Below, piece after piece: positions 1 to 8,628 of a DNA stretch of 45,126 nt. The DNA is taken from positions 1-45,126 of the forward strand of contig JAAYUD010000026.1 in assembly GCA_012517855.1 (NCBI GenBank). The letters run 5' to 3'. The stretch is from Bacteroidales bacterium (GTDB taxonomy: Bacteria; Bacteroidota; Bacteroidia; Bacteroidales; Bacteroidaceae). Position 1 is the first letter of the stretch. Each line of letters opens with the position of its first letter. Under the pieces are notes generated by a model. That model was not told where the DNA came from. It ran no database searches and saw nothing but the letters and a program-made list of their open reading frames with translations. The position numbers were made by a program, and so were the translations under genes.

Positions 1-1007
1 AGTCTCCTTTCCTTTATGATGTCACCTACAAAATAACCGACCATTCGGGCAATGTTATTGATGAAGTAAAATCGTATGCCGGTATGCGCAAAATACACAC
101 TGTCAACGGTTACTTCTATCTGAACAACAAACCTTACTTCCAGAGGCTGGTACTCGACCAAGGTTATTATCCCGATGGTATTTGGACAGCTCCTTCTGAT
201 GAAGCGTTGAAAAGAGATATTGAATTGAGTAAGCAAGCAGGATTCAACGGTGCACGTTTGCACCAAAAAGTTTTCGAAGAAAGATATTACTATTGGGCAG
301 ACAAACTGGGGTATCTCACATGGGGTGAATCCTCAAGTTGGGGCCTCAACGAGAACAACGAACTTGCAGCCCGCAATTTTATCGGTGAATGGAGCGAAAT
401 CGTTGCCCGCGACCGCAATCACCCGTCAATTGTCACGTGGACTCCATTCAACGAAACATGGGGATGCCAACAAGGAACATATCCTCGGCTAGTGAGCGAC
501 ATTTATCGAATAACAAAAGCTATCGATCCGACACGACCCATAAATGATGCAAGTGGTGATGCGCACGTCGTTACAGATATTTGGAGTGTACACAATTACG
601 AACGCAACCACGATAAGCTCATTGAACAATTTACTTTCAAGCCGGGCGAAGAGCCGTATAGAAATCAACCCGAAAAAAAATTCCTGGCACAATATGAAGG
701 ACAACCCTATATGGTTGATGAGTTCGGAGGATTGCCTTGGATTAATGAAAAAGATCGAAAGAATTCTTGGGGTTATGGCAGCGCTATCGAAACATTAGAA
801 GACTTTTATAAAGCACTAGAGGACGAAATCGATGCTCTAAAAGCATCCAAACACGTTTGCGGTTTCTGCTACACACAACTCACCGATGTAGAGCAAGAGA
901 AGAACGGCATCTATTATTACGATCGCACTCCAAAATTTGATATGAAACGCATCAAAACCATATTTGAAAAGATACCATCCAATATCACAATACAAAATTT
1001 AAAATAA
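1..1007 (+). CDS. Glycoside hydrolase family 2 enzyme, 3' part (5' end outside window)
   Basis: The reading frame is open from base 3 and gives the last 334 residues of a larger protein; the start lies upstream of the window. The visible part is the end of the immunoglobulin-like domain and the TIM-barrel catalytic domain of GH2 (beta-galactosidase, beta-glucuronidase or beta-mannosidase type). The acid/base motif TPFNETWG has its Glu at about 453-455, and the nucleophile motif MVDEFGG has its Glu at about 720-722. The segment NGYFYLNNKPYFQRLVLDQG is the typical entry into the GH2 barrel. Both catalytic residues are present, so the enzyme looks functional. It ends soon after the barrel with no extra C-terminal domain. 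Substrate cannot be set from this part; beta-galactosidase-like activity is the default guess given the nearby epimerase. Family assignment is sure, substrate is not. Confidence 0.93.
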   Translation, partial: SPFLYDVTYKITDHSGNVIDEVKSYAGMRKIHTVNGYFYLNNKPYFQRLVLDQGYYPDGIWTAPSDEALKRDIELSKQAGFNGARLHQKVFEERYYYWADKLGYLTWGESSSWGLNENNELAARNFIGEWSEIVARDRNHPSIVTWTPFNETWGCQQGTYPRLVSDIYRITKAIDPTRPINDASGDAHVVTDIWSVHNYERNHDKLIEQFTFKPGEEPYRNQPEKKFLAQYEGQPYMVDEFGGLPWINEKDRKNSWGYGSAIETLEDFYKALEDEIDALKASKHVCGFCYTQLTDVEQEKNGIYYYDRTPKFDMKRIKTIFEKIPSNITIQNLK

Positions 1008-1357
1008 AAACAGGAGATTTTTTCCAGTTTACTTATCCTTTTGATATCCATATTGAGTTGTTACTGAGCAATTACCCTAAGAATCATACATCGGTCGTAA
1101 GCCATCCTTCTATAGCCAAGAGGTACAAGGATTCTATCGTCAGAACGAGTCTCCCAGGCCCAACCGTTATGAAAGCATCCGATGGATATTTTTACTTATA
1201 CGCAACAGAAAATATCAGGAACGCGCCCATGTATCAATCAAAAGATTTAGTAAACTGGAAATTTGTTGGCATAGCCTTTTCCGACGACAACAATGATTGG
1301 CCTACCGTTTCGAACACAATGCCATCAAATGAGGCTACTGCACCTTTCTTCAAATAA
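1008..1357 (+). pseudogene. Decayed N-terminal fragment of a GH43-like glycosidase
   Basis: Right after the GH2 stop there is a broken gene. One frame (about 1030-1064) reads as a lipoprotein-type signal peptide, LILLISILSCY, and then hits a stop. A second frame, open to 1357, reads SLPGPTVMKASDGYFYLYAT followed by MYQSKDLVNWKFVGIAF. That pattern, a D/G-P-x-V-x-x-x-D/G-x-Y-Y-L-Y-A-T entry blade followed by SxDLVNWxxxG, is the first blade of five-bladed GH43-type enzymes (alpha-L-arabinofuranosidase or xylosidase). The frame stops after about 100 residues, while the family needs about 300, so most of the propeller is gone. At least one frameshift plus a 3' deletion is needed to explain it. It is most likely a non-functional remnant of an operon partner of the GH2 gene. 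Confidence 0.7.
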
Positions 1358-1368
1358 AAAAGCACGAG

Positions 1369-1914
1369 ATGAAACTTGGATTACTTTTCATAAATGACGA
1401 TGTCCCTTTTGCTTTATTGCAGGCAAAAATATCGAATTCGAAGATTATAGATACAGAATGCATACAAAAGGCTTATATGTCAATCGAAAACTTACAGCTG
1501 CTGCAACAGTCTATCTGCCGCCTGATTAAATGTTTTGAAAATAACAATAATCACTGCCTCTGCAATACAGAGAATGCCCCCCTACAAAAAGATCTTCCCT
1601 TCGTCCAAAGACTTGACAGCATATTGTCCAATCATTTAGCCGACGAAAGTTTTTCCATCGACACTTTGTCGGAAGAACTCTATATGAGCCGTTCCTGTCT
1701 TTTCCGAAAAGTTAAATCCATATCGGGCATGTCACCCCATGAATATATTAAAACAATAAAGATGAATAGAGCAATAGCACTTCTACAACAAGGCAATAAA
1801 ATAGCCGAAGTTTCGGAACAACTGGGATTCTCTTCTCCTTCTTATTTTGCCAAATGTTTCAAAAAGCAATTCGACATATTGCCCAAAGATATTCTAAAGA
1901 GAGATAAAGATTAA
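1369..1914 (+). CDS. AraC-family transcriptional regulator (short, possibly truncated)
   Basis: This 181-residue protein has a C-terminal AraC/XylS double helix-turn-helix at about residues 75-178. The first helix-turn-helix contains FSIDTLSEELYMSRSCLFRK, and the second contains IAEVSEQLGFSSPSYFAKCF, which matches the family signature well. The first 70 residues are not a normal AraC sensory domain. They could be the tail of a longer sensor, for example a PocR-like domain, but that is a weak guess. The gene begins 11 bases after the GH43 remnant, and no ATG lies upstream in frame before a stop, so a deletion joining two genes could have removed its 5' end. If functional, it probably controls this glycan locus. 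The DNA-binding assignment is firm; function is uncertain. Confidence 0.8.
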   Translation: MKLGLLFINDDVPFALLQAKISNSKIIDTECIQKAYMSIENLQLLQQSICRLIKCFENNNNHCLCNTENAPLQKDLPFVQRLDSILSNHLADESFSIDTLSEELYMSRSCLFRKVKSISGMSPHEYIKTIKMNRAIALLQQGNKIAEVSEQLGFSSPSYFAKCFKKQFDILPKDILKRDKD

Positions 1915-2098
1915 ATGAACTTGCAAATAGCAACCTCATACAATGCCCAATATTACTAAACGTACGAGAGTTTATTAACTTATTGCAATACGAATTCTAA
2001 AAATTAGTGACATACCATAAACAATTATTAAATTCGTTTTTTTGATGCAACGGAAATCTTTCTGGCACCGTCTAAAAAGAAACGAATAAACAATAATT

Positions 2099-4426
2099 AT
2101 GAAGTGGTTACACAAGACTAAATTGCTTTTTATTGCCATCAGCGCAACACTTTCAGCTCATGCTCAAGAGTATTATATCAAAGGACATATCACATCCGAA
2201 AAAGCAGCTGTCGAATATGCAAATATAGTACTGCAAAAAACAGATTCATCATTTGTCACCGGATGCATTGCAGACCAAGCGGGTCATTTTCGAATGAATA
2301 ATGTGCAACCGGGCAATTATAGAATCTGCCTTTCAAGCATCGGATATACTAACCGAATCATTCAGCTTCCCTCTTTTTCGCGCAACACCGACTTGGGAGA
2401 TATTAAGATGGACTCGGCATCTATCGCCCTGAATGAAGTTATCATCAAAGGTTCGCACGTCATCAACGGATTCGAAAAAAAGATAGTGCTTCCGAGTGCT
2501 TATCAAATCAAAGCATCAACCAATGCAATTGAGCTACTCTGGCAGATGCACCTTAACCAATTGACTGTTGATCCGGTACGCAATTCTATCACATCGTCCA
2601 GCCAGGGCGAAGTGCAGCTACGTATCAATGGCACCAAAGCCGAGATTCAACAAATAAAAGCACTACGCCCCGAAGATATTATACGCGTCGAGTATCATGA
2701 CAATCCTTCGATGCGATATGGAGAAAACGTTGCAGCGGTTATCGATTACATCACCAAACGTGCCATATCCGGAGAATATATAGCAGCCGATTTAGAGAAT
2801 TCCCCGTTCACCGGATTCGGAGAGGACGAACTGACATTCAAATTCAATCACCAAAAGTCCGAATTCGGAATGAACCTCTATGGATCGTACCGTAATCTAA
2901 AAGGTTATTGGAGAAAAAACTCGGAAACATTCAACTTTGACAATGGAACCTCTTTTACGCGTAAAGAAGAAGGCACTCCCAGTACCTTCACCGAAGATCA
3001 TGTTCCGTTAAGCTTCTACTACAACTACCAGGAAGGCGAAAAATGGTTTTTTAATGCAACATTAAATACTTTTTACTATAATCAAAAGATGGATACAAGA
3101 AGTCTGTTATTCCCCGAGACAGATAGGAGCAACAGCGTGCACATGATCGATTGTACCAAGAACTCTTCTATGACTCCTTCTCTCGATCTGTATTTTCAAC
3201 GTAACTATAAAAATCGTCAACATCTGATATTAGACATTGTAGGCACTTATATCAACACTCGGAACCGCCGCAACTATACCGAAACAAAAGACGAAACAAC
3301 AGCTACGGATATCTATTCAAAGATTAATGGTAAAAAATATTCGTTGATCGCAGAAGCCATATACGAGAAAGGACTCAATGCGTCTCAGTCTATCTGCATC
3401 GGCACGCGCTATTCTCAATCGTATACCGGCAACGAATATCTAGGCACCATAAATACCAATACAAATATGCACGAAGGGCGATCAGCAAGTTTTATAGAAT
3501 ACAAAGGTCAAAGCAAACAGCTCAATTATTCATTGGGGTCGTACCTCAGCTATTTTTGGACACAACAAGACAACAACACATACCACAAATTTCTTTTCTA
3601 TCCAAAGGCCAAATTGGGGTACACATTCTCCGACAAAGCTTCGATCAGAGTGTCGAGCGAACTTTATTACAACGCCCCAAGCCTATCAGATTTAAGCAAT
3701 GTAGAACAAATTATCGATTCTCTGCAAATACGCCGAGGCAACCCCAATCTCAAAGTATCACACGCATGGAGCAATTCTCTCTATGCCCAATGGCGTAACG
3801 GATTACTGTCCAGTGGAATCAATCTTTTCTATATGTATCAAGGCAATCCCATTATGGAAGAGACACTGCGCGAGAACAACAAATTTATACGCACAACGCT
3901 CAATCAAAAAAACTGGCAGAAGGTAAATTCAGAAATCAATCTACAGTTCGGACCTATAAAAGACATCTTGAGCTTCAACTTCACCGGAGGCATGAGTTAC
4001 TTCGATAGCAAAGGCACGGATTATCATCACACATATACCAATTGGTATTATCGTGCAGGCGCATCTTTAGTATACAAGAATTTCACTTCTTCGTTCGAAA
4101 TTTACAGCCACCAAAACGATTTTTATGGGGAGACACTAACCTACGGAGAAAATATCCACATGTTATCACTAAAATACAAACACAAAGACATGAGTTTCGG
4201 AATCACCACTTTCAATCCATTTGCCGGACGCAATAGCTATAATCGCCCTACCAAGAATTGGAGCAAATACGCCCCATCTTACAATACGTGGTATCTGCGC
4301 GAAAGCTCCCGCCTCGTTGTAGCGACATTCACTTGGAACATCAGTTTCGGGCGCAAATACAAAGCAGCAGAAAAACAGCTGAATAACTCGGACAACGACG
4401 CCGGAACAATAAAAAACACCAAATAA
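2099..4426 (+). CDS. TonB-receptor-like outer membrane beta-barrel protein
   Basis: This 775-residue protein starts with a signal peptide ending near AHA-QEYY (residue 22). A carboxypeptidase-regulatory-like Ig fold follows (about 24-105), then a plug-like segment (about 113-220, with ALNEVIIKG near its start). The rest is aromatic-rich strands typical of a large barrel, like the outer membrane protein beta-barrel family found in Bacteroidetes. It is shorter than the roughly 1000-residue SusC proteins, lacks the SusC plug signature, and has no SusD partner beside it. It could import a small ligand or act as an outer-membrane receptor. A hairpin terminator follows the stop. Family is fairly certain; ligand is unknown. 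Confidence 0.85.
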   Translation: MKWLHKTKLLFIAISATLSAHAQEYYIKGHITSEKAAVEYANIVLQKTDSSFVTGCIADQAGHFRMNNVQPGNYRICLSSIGYTNRIIQLPSFSRNTDLGDIKMDSASIALNEVIIKGSHVINGFEKKIVLPSAYQIKASTNAIELLWQMHLNQLTVDPVRNSITSSSQGEVQLRINGTKAEIQQIKALRPEDIIRVEYHDNPSMRYGENVAAVIDYITKRAISGEYIAADLENSPFTGFGEDELTFKFNHQKSEFGMNLYGSYRNLKGYWRKNSETFNFDNGTSFTRKEEGTPSTFTEDHVPLSFYYNYQEGEKWFFNATLNTFYYNQKMDTRSLLFPETDRSNSVHMIDCTKNSSMTPSLDLYFQRNYKNRQHLILDIVGTYINTRNRRNYTETKDETTATDIYSKINGKKYSLIAEAIYEKGLNASQSICIGTRYSQSYTGNEYLGTINTNTNMHEGRSASFIEYKGQSKQLNYSLGSYLSYFWTQQDNNTYHKFLFYPKAKLGYTFSDKASIRVSSELYYNAPSLSDLSNVEQIIDSLQIRRGNPNLKVSHAWSNSLYAQWRNGLLSSGINLFYMYQGNPIMEETLRENNKFIRTTLNQKNWQKVNSEINLQFGPIKDILSFNFTGGMSYFDSKGTDYHHTYTNWYYRAGASLVYKNFTSSFEIYSHQNDFYGETLTYGENIHMLSLKYKHKDMSFGITTFNPFAGRNSYNRPTKNWSKYAPSYNTWYLRESSRLVVATFTWNISFGRKYKAAEKQLNNSDNDAGTIKNTK

Positions 4427-4437
4427 ACTCAAAAGCG

Positions 4438-4479
4438 AACGAGTAGGACGTTATCAATAGAGACAATGTCTTACTCGTT
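4438..4479 (+). terminator. Hairpin terminator after the barrel protein gene
   Basis: The arms AACGAGTAGGAC (4438-4449) and GTCTTACTCGTT (4468-4479) pair over 12 positions with one G-U. TTT follows the right arm. It begins 12 bases after the stop of the upstream gene, as expected for an intrinsic terminator. Confidence 0.65.
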
Positions 4480-4504
4480 TTCAAATTTAAACTCTCTCTC
4501 TCTT

Positions 4505-4539
4505 TATCGCCGAAACCTGTCTCTTGGGTTTCGGCGATA
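4505..4539. terminator. Perfect 13-bp inverted repeat between convergent genes
   Basis: Arms TATCGCCGAAACC (4505-4517) and GGTTTCGGCGATA (4527-4539) are a perfect match with a 9-base loop. The repeat lies between the plus-strand barrel gene and the minus-strand glutaminase-family gene, so it probably ends transcription from one or both sides. There is no clear T-run, so the terminator role is inferred from the hairpin and its position. Confidence 0.5.
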
Positions 4540-4616
4540 ATATTATATAAGGCGACACTACAGACATTATTCGAGATACTGATAGCATACTTGAACAATG
4601 TTCTTATCGTTCAGTC

Positions 4617-7148
4617 TTATTTTCTCTGCAATTCTTTATCCATAAGCACTTTCATCCAATAGCCGCCTATTACGGAGCGTGCCTTGAATGCCATCATTTT
4701 GGCCGTTACCGTATCGTGCCAATCGCTAATAGGTACTCTGGAAGAAGTCTCGTTAATGTACTTGTAAATAGGATCAACAAAGCGTTGGAACGTGGCTTTA
4801 TCCGGAGCCATCGCCGCAGTCCACATCACCCAGTCGGATTTCGTATAATCCTTGCGACAATCCAAAGGCAATCCGTATACGTTCTGTTTGCCCAAATAAT
4901 ACTTCACTTCCTTATCCATCGCTCCATTGGGAAAAAGATTCAGTTTCCACATTTTATCCCAAACCATGTTGTACTTTTGGCTCCATGTATCAGCTCTGTC
5001 GAAAGCCAATCGATAATGATCGCCCTCAGCAGCCAGACTTTCCCATTTCGCAGCCATTTCCTTAGCTGTTGCAGCATATTTGTCAGCGACGTCGGACAAC
5101 CCCTGCATACGAGCCATCTCACTATAACCGGCAATACCCATAATCGCTTTGACAGAAAGATTGGCATTGTGTGCCCAATGCCCTGCAAAATCATCCGTAC
5201 AGAGTTGGTTGGTAGGATCCTGACCGTTCTCGACGAGATAGTCGGTCCATGTCGTCAACAAATCCCAGTATTGCTTTACGTAATCGGTATTACCCTCAAT
5301 CTTAGAGATCGATGCCGCCAACGTAAGCATATTGCCTGCTTCTTCGAGCGGCATATCTCCTCCATACACCTGTCCGTTGGCAATCGGATAAGTTCCCAAA
5401 TCGTGAGCAGCAAAGGGTTTGATCCATCTTCCAGAGCGACTGTACTCAAAAATACTTGTCATCATTGCCTTCTCCAAATCGGGGTTGTAAACGAGAAAGA
5501 GCGGAGCGGATGGATAAGTCAGATCGACCGTATTGACACAACCGTTGCTATTGTTCTCTTTCGAGAAAAACAAGAGATGACCTTGATTATCGGTAAACAG
5601 CTTATGAGCAGATATTACCTGTCGGTAAGAGCCCGAGCAAATCTCTGCATATTTTTCGCCACCGGCATTAAAGGCATCGTCATAAATTCGTTTGTCAAGA
5701 GCCTGGCACTGATTCATAATTGTCTGATAGTTATCTCTGAGTTTCTCAAAAGCCTGAAAAATATCTACCTTACCGTCGTGCTTCCAATAAGCCATACGCC
5801 TATCGTACATGTATTCCAACGAATAGATATCATCATAGCCTACCATCAGATAACCCGACTGTCCTTCTTTTCCAACTTTTCCAAAATTGTGAGCATACGC
5901 CATAGCAGGCATATCAGACAGTTTACGGCTTATCCATTGTTTACTGCTCTGAAGTAATGTTCCTTGAGCTACAAACGTTTGTTTCATATCTCTACAATCG
6001 CCCAAACTTATCTGATTGTCTTTTCCCTCAATTCCGGCCAGATAGGCATATCCCCAATCGATACAAATGCCATCGCCTTTCTTGGCACAAATAGGTTGGT
6101 CAATCGTTCCGGCCTTTACATAATCAATACCATTCTTCGATAAGCGTGTCGAAACAGTGGGTTGACTAGGTTCGTTGACAGCAATTTCGGGAGTTGTAGC
6201 AACGTACAACTGAACATTATGCAATTTCTTATCTAACGAACGGACACGGTATGATATATAATTTATCGGTGTAGAAAGCAAATCCAGATTATCGATAAGT
6301 TGTGGAGCTGTGAAAACGACATCTAGCAAAACAGGACCACACGCGAAAGTATAGTAAGACGAAGTAGCCAGTACATTCACTGACTTTTGCTTTGCCACTT
6401 CCATCGGCACAGAGACCTTAGCAGTATCACGATACAAACCGAAATCGACATAAGCCCCGCCGGTAGTATTATGACAATGCGCGGCAATCACATTCTTTCC
6501 GCGGTGCAACATCTTCTTCATCTCTTCTGTCAATTTCAACACGACACCCTCTTTCCATGTTTCTCCGGTCGACACCACCTGTCGCCCGTTAATATATAAT
6601 TCAAACACATCGTCATGCGAATAATGCACATACCAATCTTTCGAAAGATCGAGTTTGTCATCAAGATTGAAAGTACGGCGAACATAAATATCGGTATTGT
6701 CTCCACCCCATTGAGTGGCAACACGCGACATTTCGGGAGAACCAAAAGCGGCATTGCCATTCGTCCATCCTTGCGCATCATAATCCATTTCCTGCCATTC
6801 TCCCACCGGTTTGGTGCGAGTATACTGAGCCTCCCAAGCCTGCTCATCAGACATAGGAAGAATGGTTTCTAATACAGGACGTTGCTCTTCGCCCATAAAA
6901 CGATAAGACTTGCCGTCTACACGCAGAATGCCGGACAAAGGTTTCTCGGCATCTGTCCAATGTTTGGTAGAACCATCCGACAATCTATCATAAGGCGACC
7001 AGATAGAGAAATAAGGGTCCGAAACAAGTAGAGGAACGGACGGCAAACGCAATTTCGTATCTCTATAGGGTTTGAATACCGCAGCTGTTTGGGCTTGACA
7101 AATCATACCGACAAACAAAACAGCTGTCATTAATACATTTCTTTTCAT
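4617..7148 (-). CDS. Secreted glutaminase A-family protein (DUF4964/DUF5127/DUF4965/DUF1793)
   Basis: The ATG at 7148 gives 843 residues with a signal peptide (MKRNVLMTAVLFVGMICQAQ); a longer in-frame extension upstream is rejected because it precedes this signal peptide. The order fits the GtaA-like family: a DUF4964 segment (about 25-85, with PLLVSDPYFSIWSPYD), DUF5127 (about 255-480), DUF4965 (about 490-660, with GCVNTVDLTYPSAPLFLVYN) and a helical DUF1793 region to the end (DDFAGHWAHNANLSVKAIMG, then SDWHDTVTA). Between the first two lies a galactose-binding-like beta-sandwich (about 100-240, with DDVFELYINGRQV) like the sugar-binding domain of GH2 enzymes. Family members are annotated as glutaminases, but the all-helical toroid also resembles glycosidases, and the glycan context makes a carbohydrate substrate possible. 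Location is probably periplasm or cell surface. Confidence 0.85.
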   Translation of the reverse strand: MKRNVLMTAVLFVGMICQAQTAAVFKPYRDTKLRLPSVPLLVSDPYFSIWSPYDRLSDGSTKHWTDAEKPLSGILRVDGKSYRFMGEEQRPVLETILPMSDEQAWEAQYTRTKPVGEWQEMDYDAQGWTNGNAAFGSPEMSRVATQWGGDNTDIYVRRTFNLDDKLDLSKDWYVHYSHDDVFELYINGRQVVSTGETWKEGVVLKLTEEMKKMLHRGKNVIAAHCHNTTGGAYVDFGLYRDTAKVSVPMEVAKQKSVNVLATSSYYTFACGPVLLDVVFTAPQLIDNLDLLSTPINYISYRVRSLDKKLHNVQLYVATTPEIAVNEPSQPTVSTRLSKNGIDYVKAGTIDQPICAKKGDGICIDWGYAYLAGIEGKDNQISLGDCRDMKQTFVAQGTLLQSSKQWISRKLSDMPAMAYAHNFGKVGKEGQSGYLMVGYDDIYSLEYMYDRRMAYWKHDGKVDIFQAFEKLRDNYQTIMNQCQALDKRIYDDAFNAGGEKYAEICSGSYRQVISAHKLFTDNQGHLLFFSKENNSNGCVNTVDLTYPSAPLFLVYNPDLEKAMMTSIFEYSRSGRWIKPFAAHDLGTYPIANGQVYGGDMPLEEAGNMLTLAASISKIEGNTDYVKQYWDLLTTWTDYLVENGQDPTNQLCTDDFAGHWAHNANLSVKAIMGIAGYSEMARMQGLSDVADKYAATAKEMAAKWESLAAEGDHYRLAFDRADTWSQKYNMVWDKMWKLNLFPNGAMDKEVKYYLGKQNVYGLPLDCRKDYTKSDWVMWTAAMAPDKATFQRFVDPIYKYINETSSRVPISDWHDTVTAKMMAFKARSVIGGYWMKVLMDKELQRK

Positions 7149-7496
7149 AAATTGTTTTTCACTTGAATTATTATTATCTTCAAAAATTATCTCCAAAACG
7201 AACTTTTTACTCTTACTCAACCGCCAATAGAATGGATTATTGCTTTTATCTGCAATTTTAAACAATAACATGCAATAGACAATGCAAAATAACGATTTTT
7301 TGAAAAGAGAGAAGGATAAAATATATTCAAATAAGAGTAATATCTGGTCTATTTACATACGCAGCATATTTTTTATTACTTTTTTTCATCATTCAATCAC
7401 TATTTTTTATTTAGTTTGTAACTGCCTAATATCAAAGCATACCACATTACCTATTTTTGATAAGACAGTCAATTACTAAATTATAGAAGAAATATC
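7149..7496. promoter_or_regulatory. Divergent intergenic region between glutaminase-family gene and epimerase
   Basis: This AT-rich stretch of about 350 bases has no credible gene and must carry the promoters of both flanking genes. The only box I recognise is TATTTTTG at 7452-7459 on the plus strand, matching the Bacteroides -7 form TAnnTTTG. It lacks a TTTG at the expected -33 position. No clear box is seen for the minus-strand gene. Confidence 0.4.
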
Positions 7497-8618
7497 ATGA
7501 GAAAAGTTTTTTTATGGGCATTATTGCCGTTGCTCCTTTCAGCTTGTAATACCAATGACAAAACCGAATCGGGATTGTCGAAAAAGAATTTCGAAACAGT
7601 AGTCAACAACAAACAGACTGACCTCTTCGTTTTAAAAAACAAGAACAACATGGAAGTATGTGTCACAAACTTCGGTGGACGCATCGTTTCCATTTTGGTT
7701 CCCGACAAGACCGGAAAGATGCAGGATGTAGTACTGGGTTTCGACAATATTAAAGATTACATCAACATACCTTCCGATTTCGGGGCGAGCATTGGACGCT
7801 ACGCAAACCGTATTAATAAAGGTAAGTTCGTATTGGACGGAAAGACATACCAATTGCCACAGAACAACTACGGACACTGCCTGCACGGCGGGCCGAAAGG
7901 GTTCCAATACCAAGTGTATGATGCCAATCAAATAGATTCGCAGACGCTGCAACTGACATACAAGTCAAAGGATGGAGAAGAAGGATTCCCAGGTAATATC
8001 ACTTGCAAGGTAACGATGAAATTGACAAACGACAATGCCATTGATATCAATTACGAAGCTACTACTGACAAACCAACGGTAGTAAATATGACCAATCACT
8101 CGTACTTCAACCTCGATGGCGATGCACAGAGCAACGCCGAGCACTTACTAACGATCAATGCCGACAGTTTCACTCCCGTAGATACCACCTTTATGACCAA
8201 CGGAAAGATTCTGCCTGTAAAAGGTACGCCAATGGATTTCCGTACTCCCACCGCAATAGGCAAATATATTGACGCTAATTTTGAGCAGCTCAAAAATGGA
8301 CATGGATACGACCACAATTGGGTGCTGAATACAAAAGGTGACATCAAAGAGAAATGTGCCACTCTCAAATCCCCGAAAACAGGAATCACGCTGGATGTAT
8401 ACACCAACGAACCGGGGATACAATTTTATGCCGGTAACTTTTTAGATGGAACGATCAAGGGCAAACACGGCATCACTTACAATAAAAGAGCTTCTGTATG
8501 TCTCGAAACACAAAAATATCCCGACTCTCCCAACAAGCCACAATGGCCGTCGGCCGTCTTACGTCCGGGACAGAAATATCATAGCGAATGCATCTTCAAG
8601 TTCTCGGTCGAGAAATAA
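7497..8618 (+). CDS. galM: Aldose 1-epimerase (mutarotase), lipoprotein
   Basis: This 373-residue protein interconverts alpha and beta anomers of aldoses such as galactose or glucose. Family signatures are GASIGRYANRI (about 97-106), NNYGHCLHGGPKGF with His130, VNMTNHSYFNLDGD with His201, and the catalytic base Glu337 in VCLETQKYPDSPNKP. Unlike the cytoplasmic enzyme, it opens with a signal peptide ending in a lipobox, LLLSAC (Cys17), so it should be anchored in the cell envelope and work on sugars released there. It is followed 10 bases later by the GH127-type gene, probably as one transcript. Secreted mutarotases are common in Bacteroides polysaccharide loci. The enzyme call is firm. Confidence 0.95.
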   Translation: MRKVFLWALLPLLLSACNTNDKTESGLSKKNFETVVNNKQTDLFVLKNKNNMEVCVTNFGGRIVSILVPDKTGKMQDVVLGFDNIKDYINIPSDFGASIGRYANRINKGKFVLDGKTYQLPQNNYGHCLHGGPKGFQYQVYDANQIDSQTLQLTYKSKDGEEGFPGNITCKVTMKLTNDNAIDINYEATTDKPTVVNMTNHSYFNLDGDAQSNAEHLLTINADSFTPVDTTFMTNGKILPVKGTPMDFRTPTAIGKYIDANFEQLKNGHGYDHNWVLNTKGDIKEKCATLKSPKTGITLDVYTNEPGIQFYAGNFLDGTIKGKHGITYNKRASVCLETQKYPDSPNKPQWPSAVLRPGQKYHSECIFKFSVEK

Positions 8619-8628
8619 AAGTGATGGC

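Noticed and set aside
1008-1060. TTG at 1058 as a real start for the GH43-like fragment
   Set aside because: The frame is open upstream of it and the signal peptide lies in another frame, so the piece is better explained as a broken gene.
4716-5957. 413-residue open frame on the plus strand
   Set aside because: It lies antisense inside the glutaminase-family gene, shows no domain pattern or signal peptide, and its residues mirror the complement of a real coding frame.
7149-7271. 41-residue extension of the glutaminase-family protein
   Set aside because: A signal peptide begins at 7148; the extension is low complexity and Asn/Lys rich.
8446-8628. Upstream extension of the GH127-type gene overlapping galM
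   Set aside because: It would place 61 odd residues ahead of a clear signal peptide; the ATG at 8629 gives a normal secreted protein.
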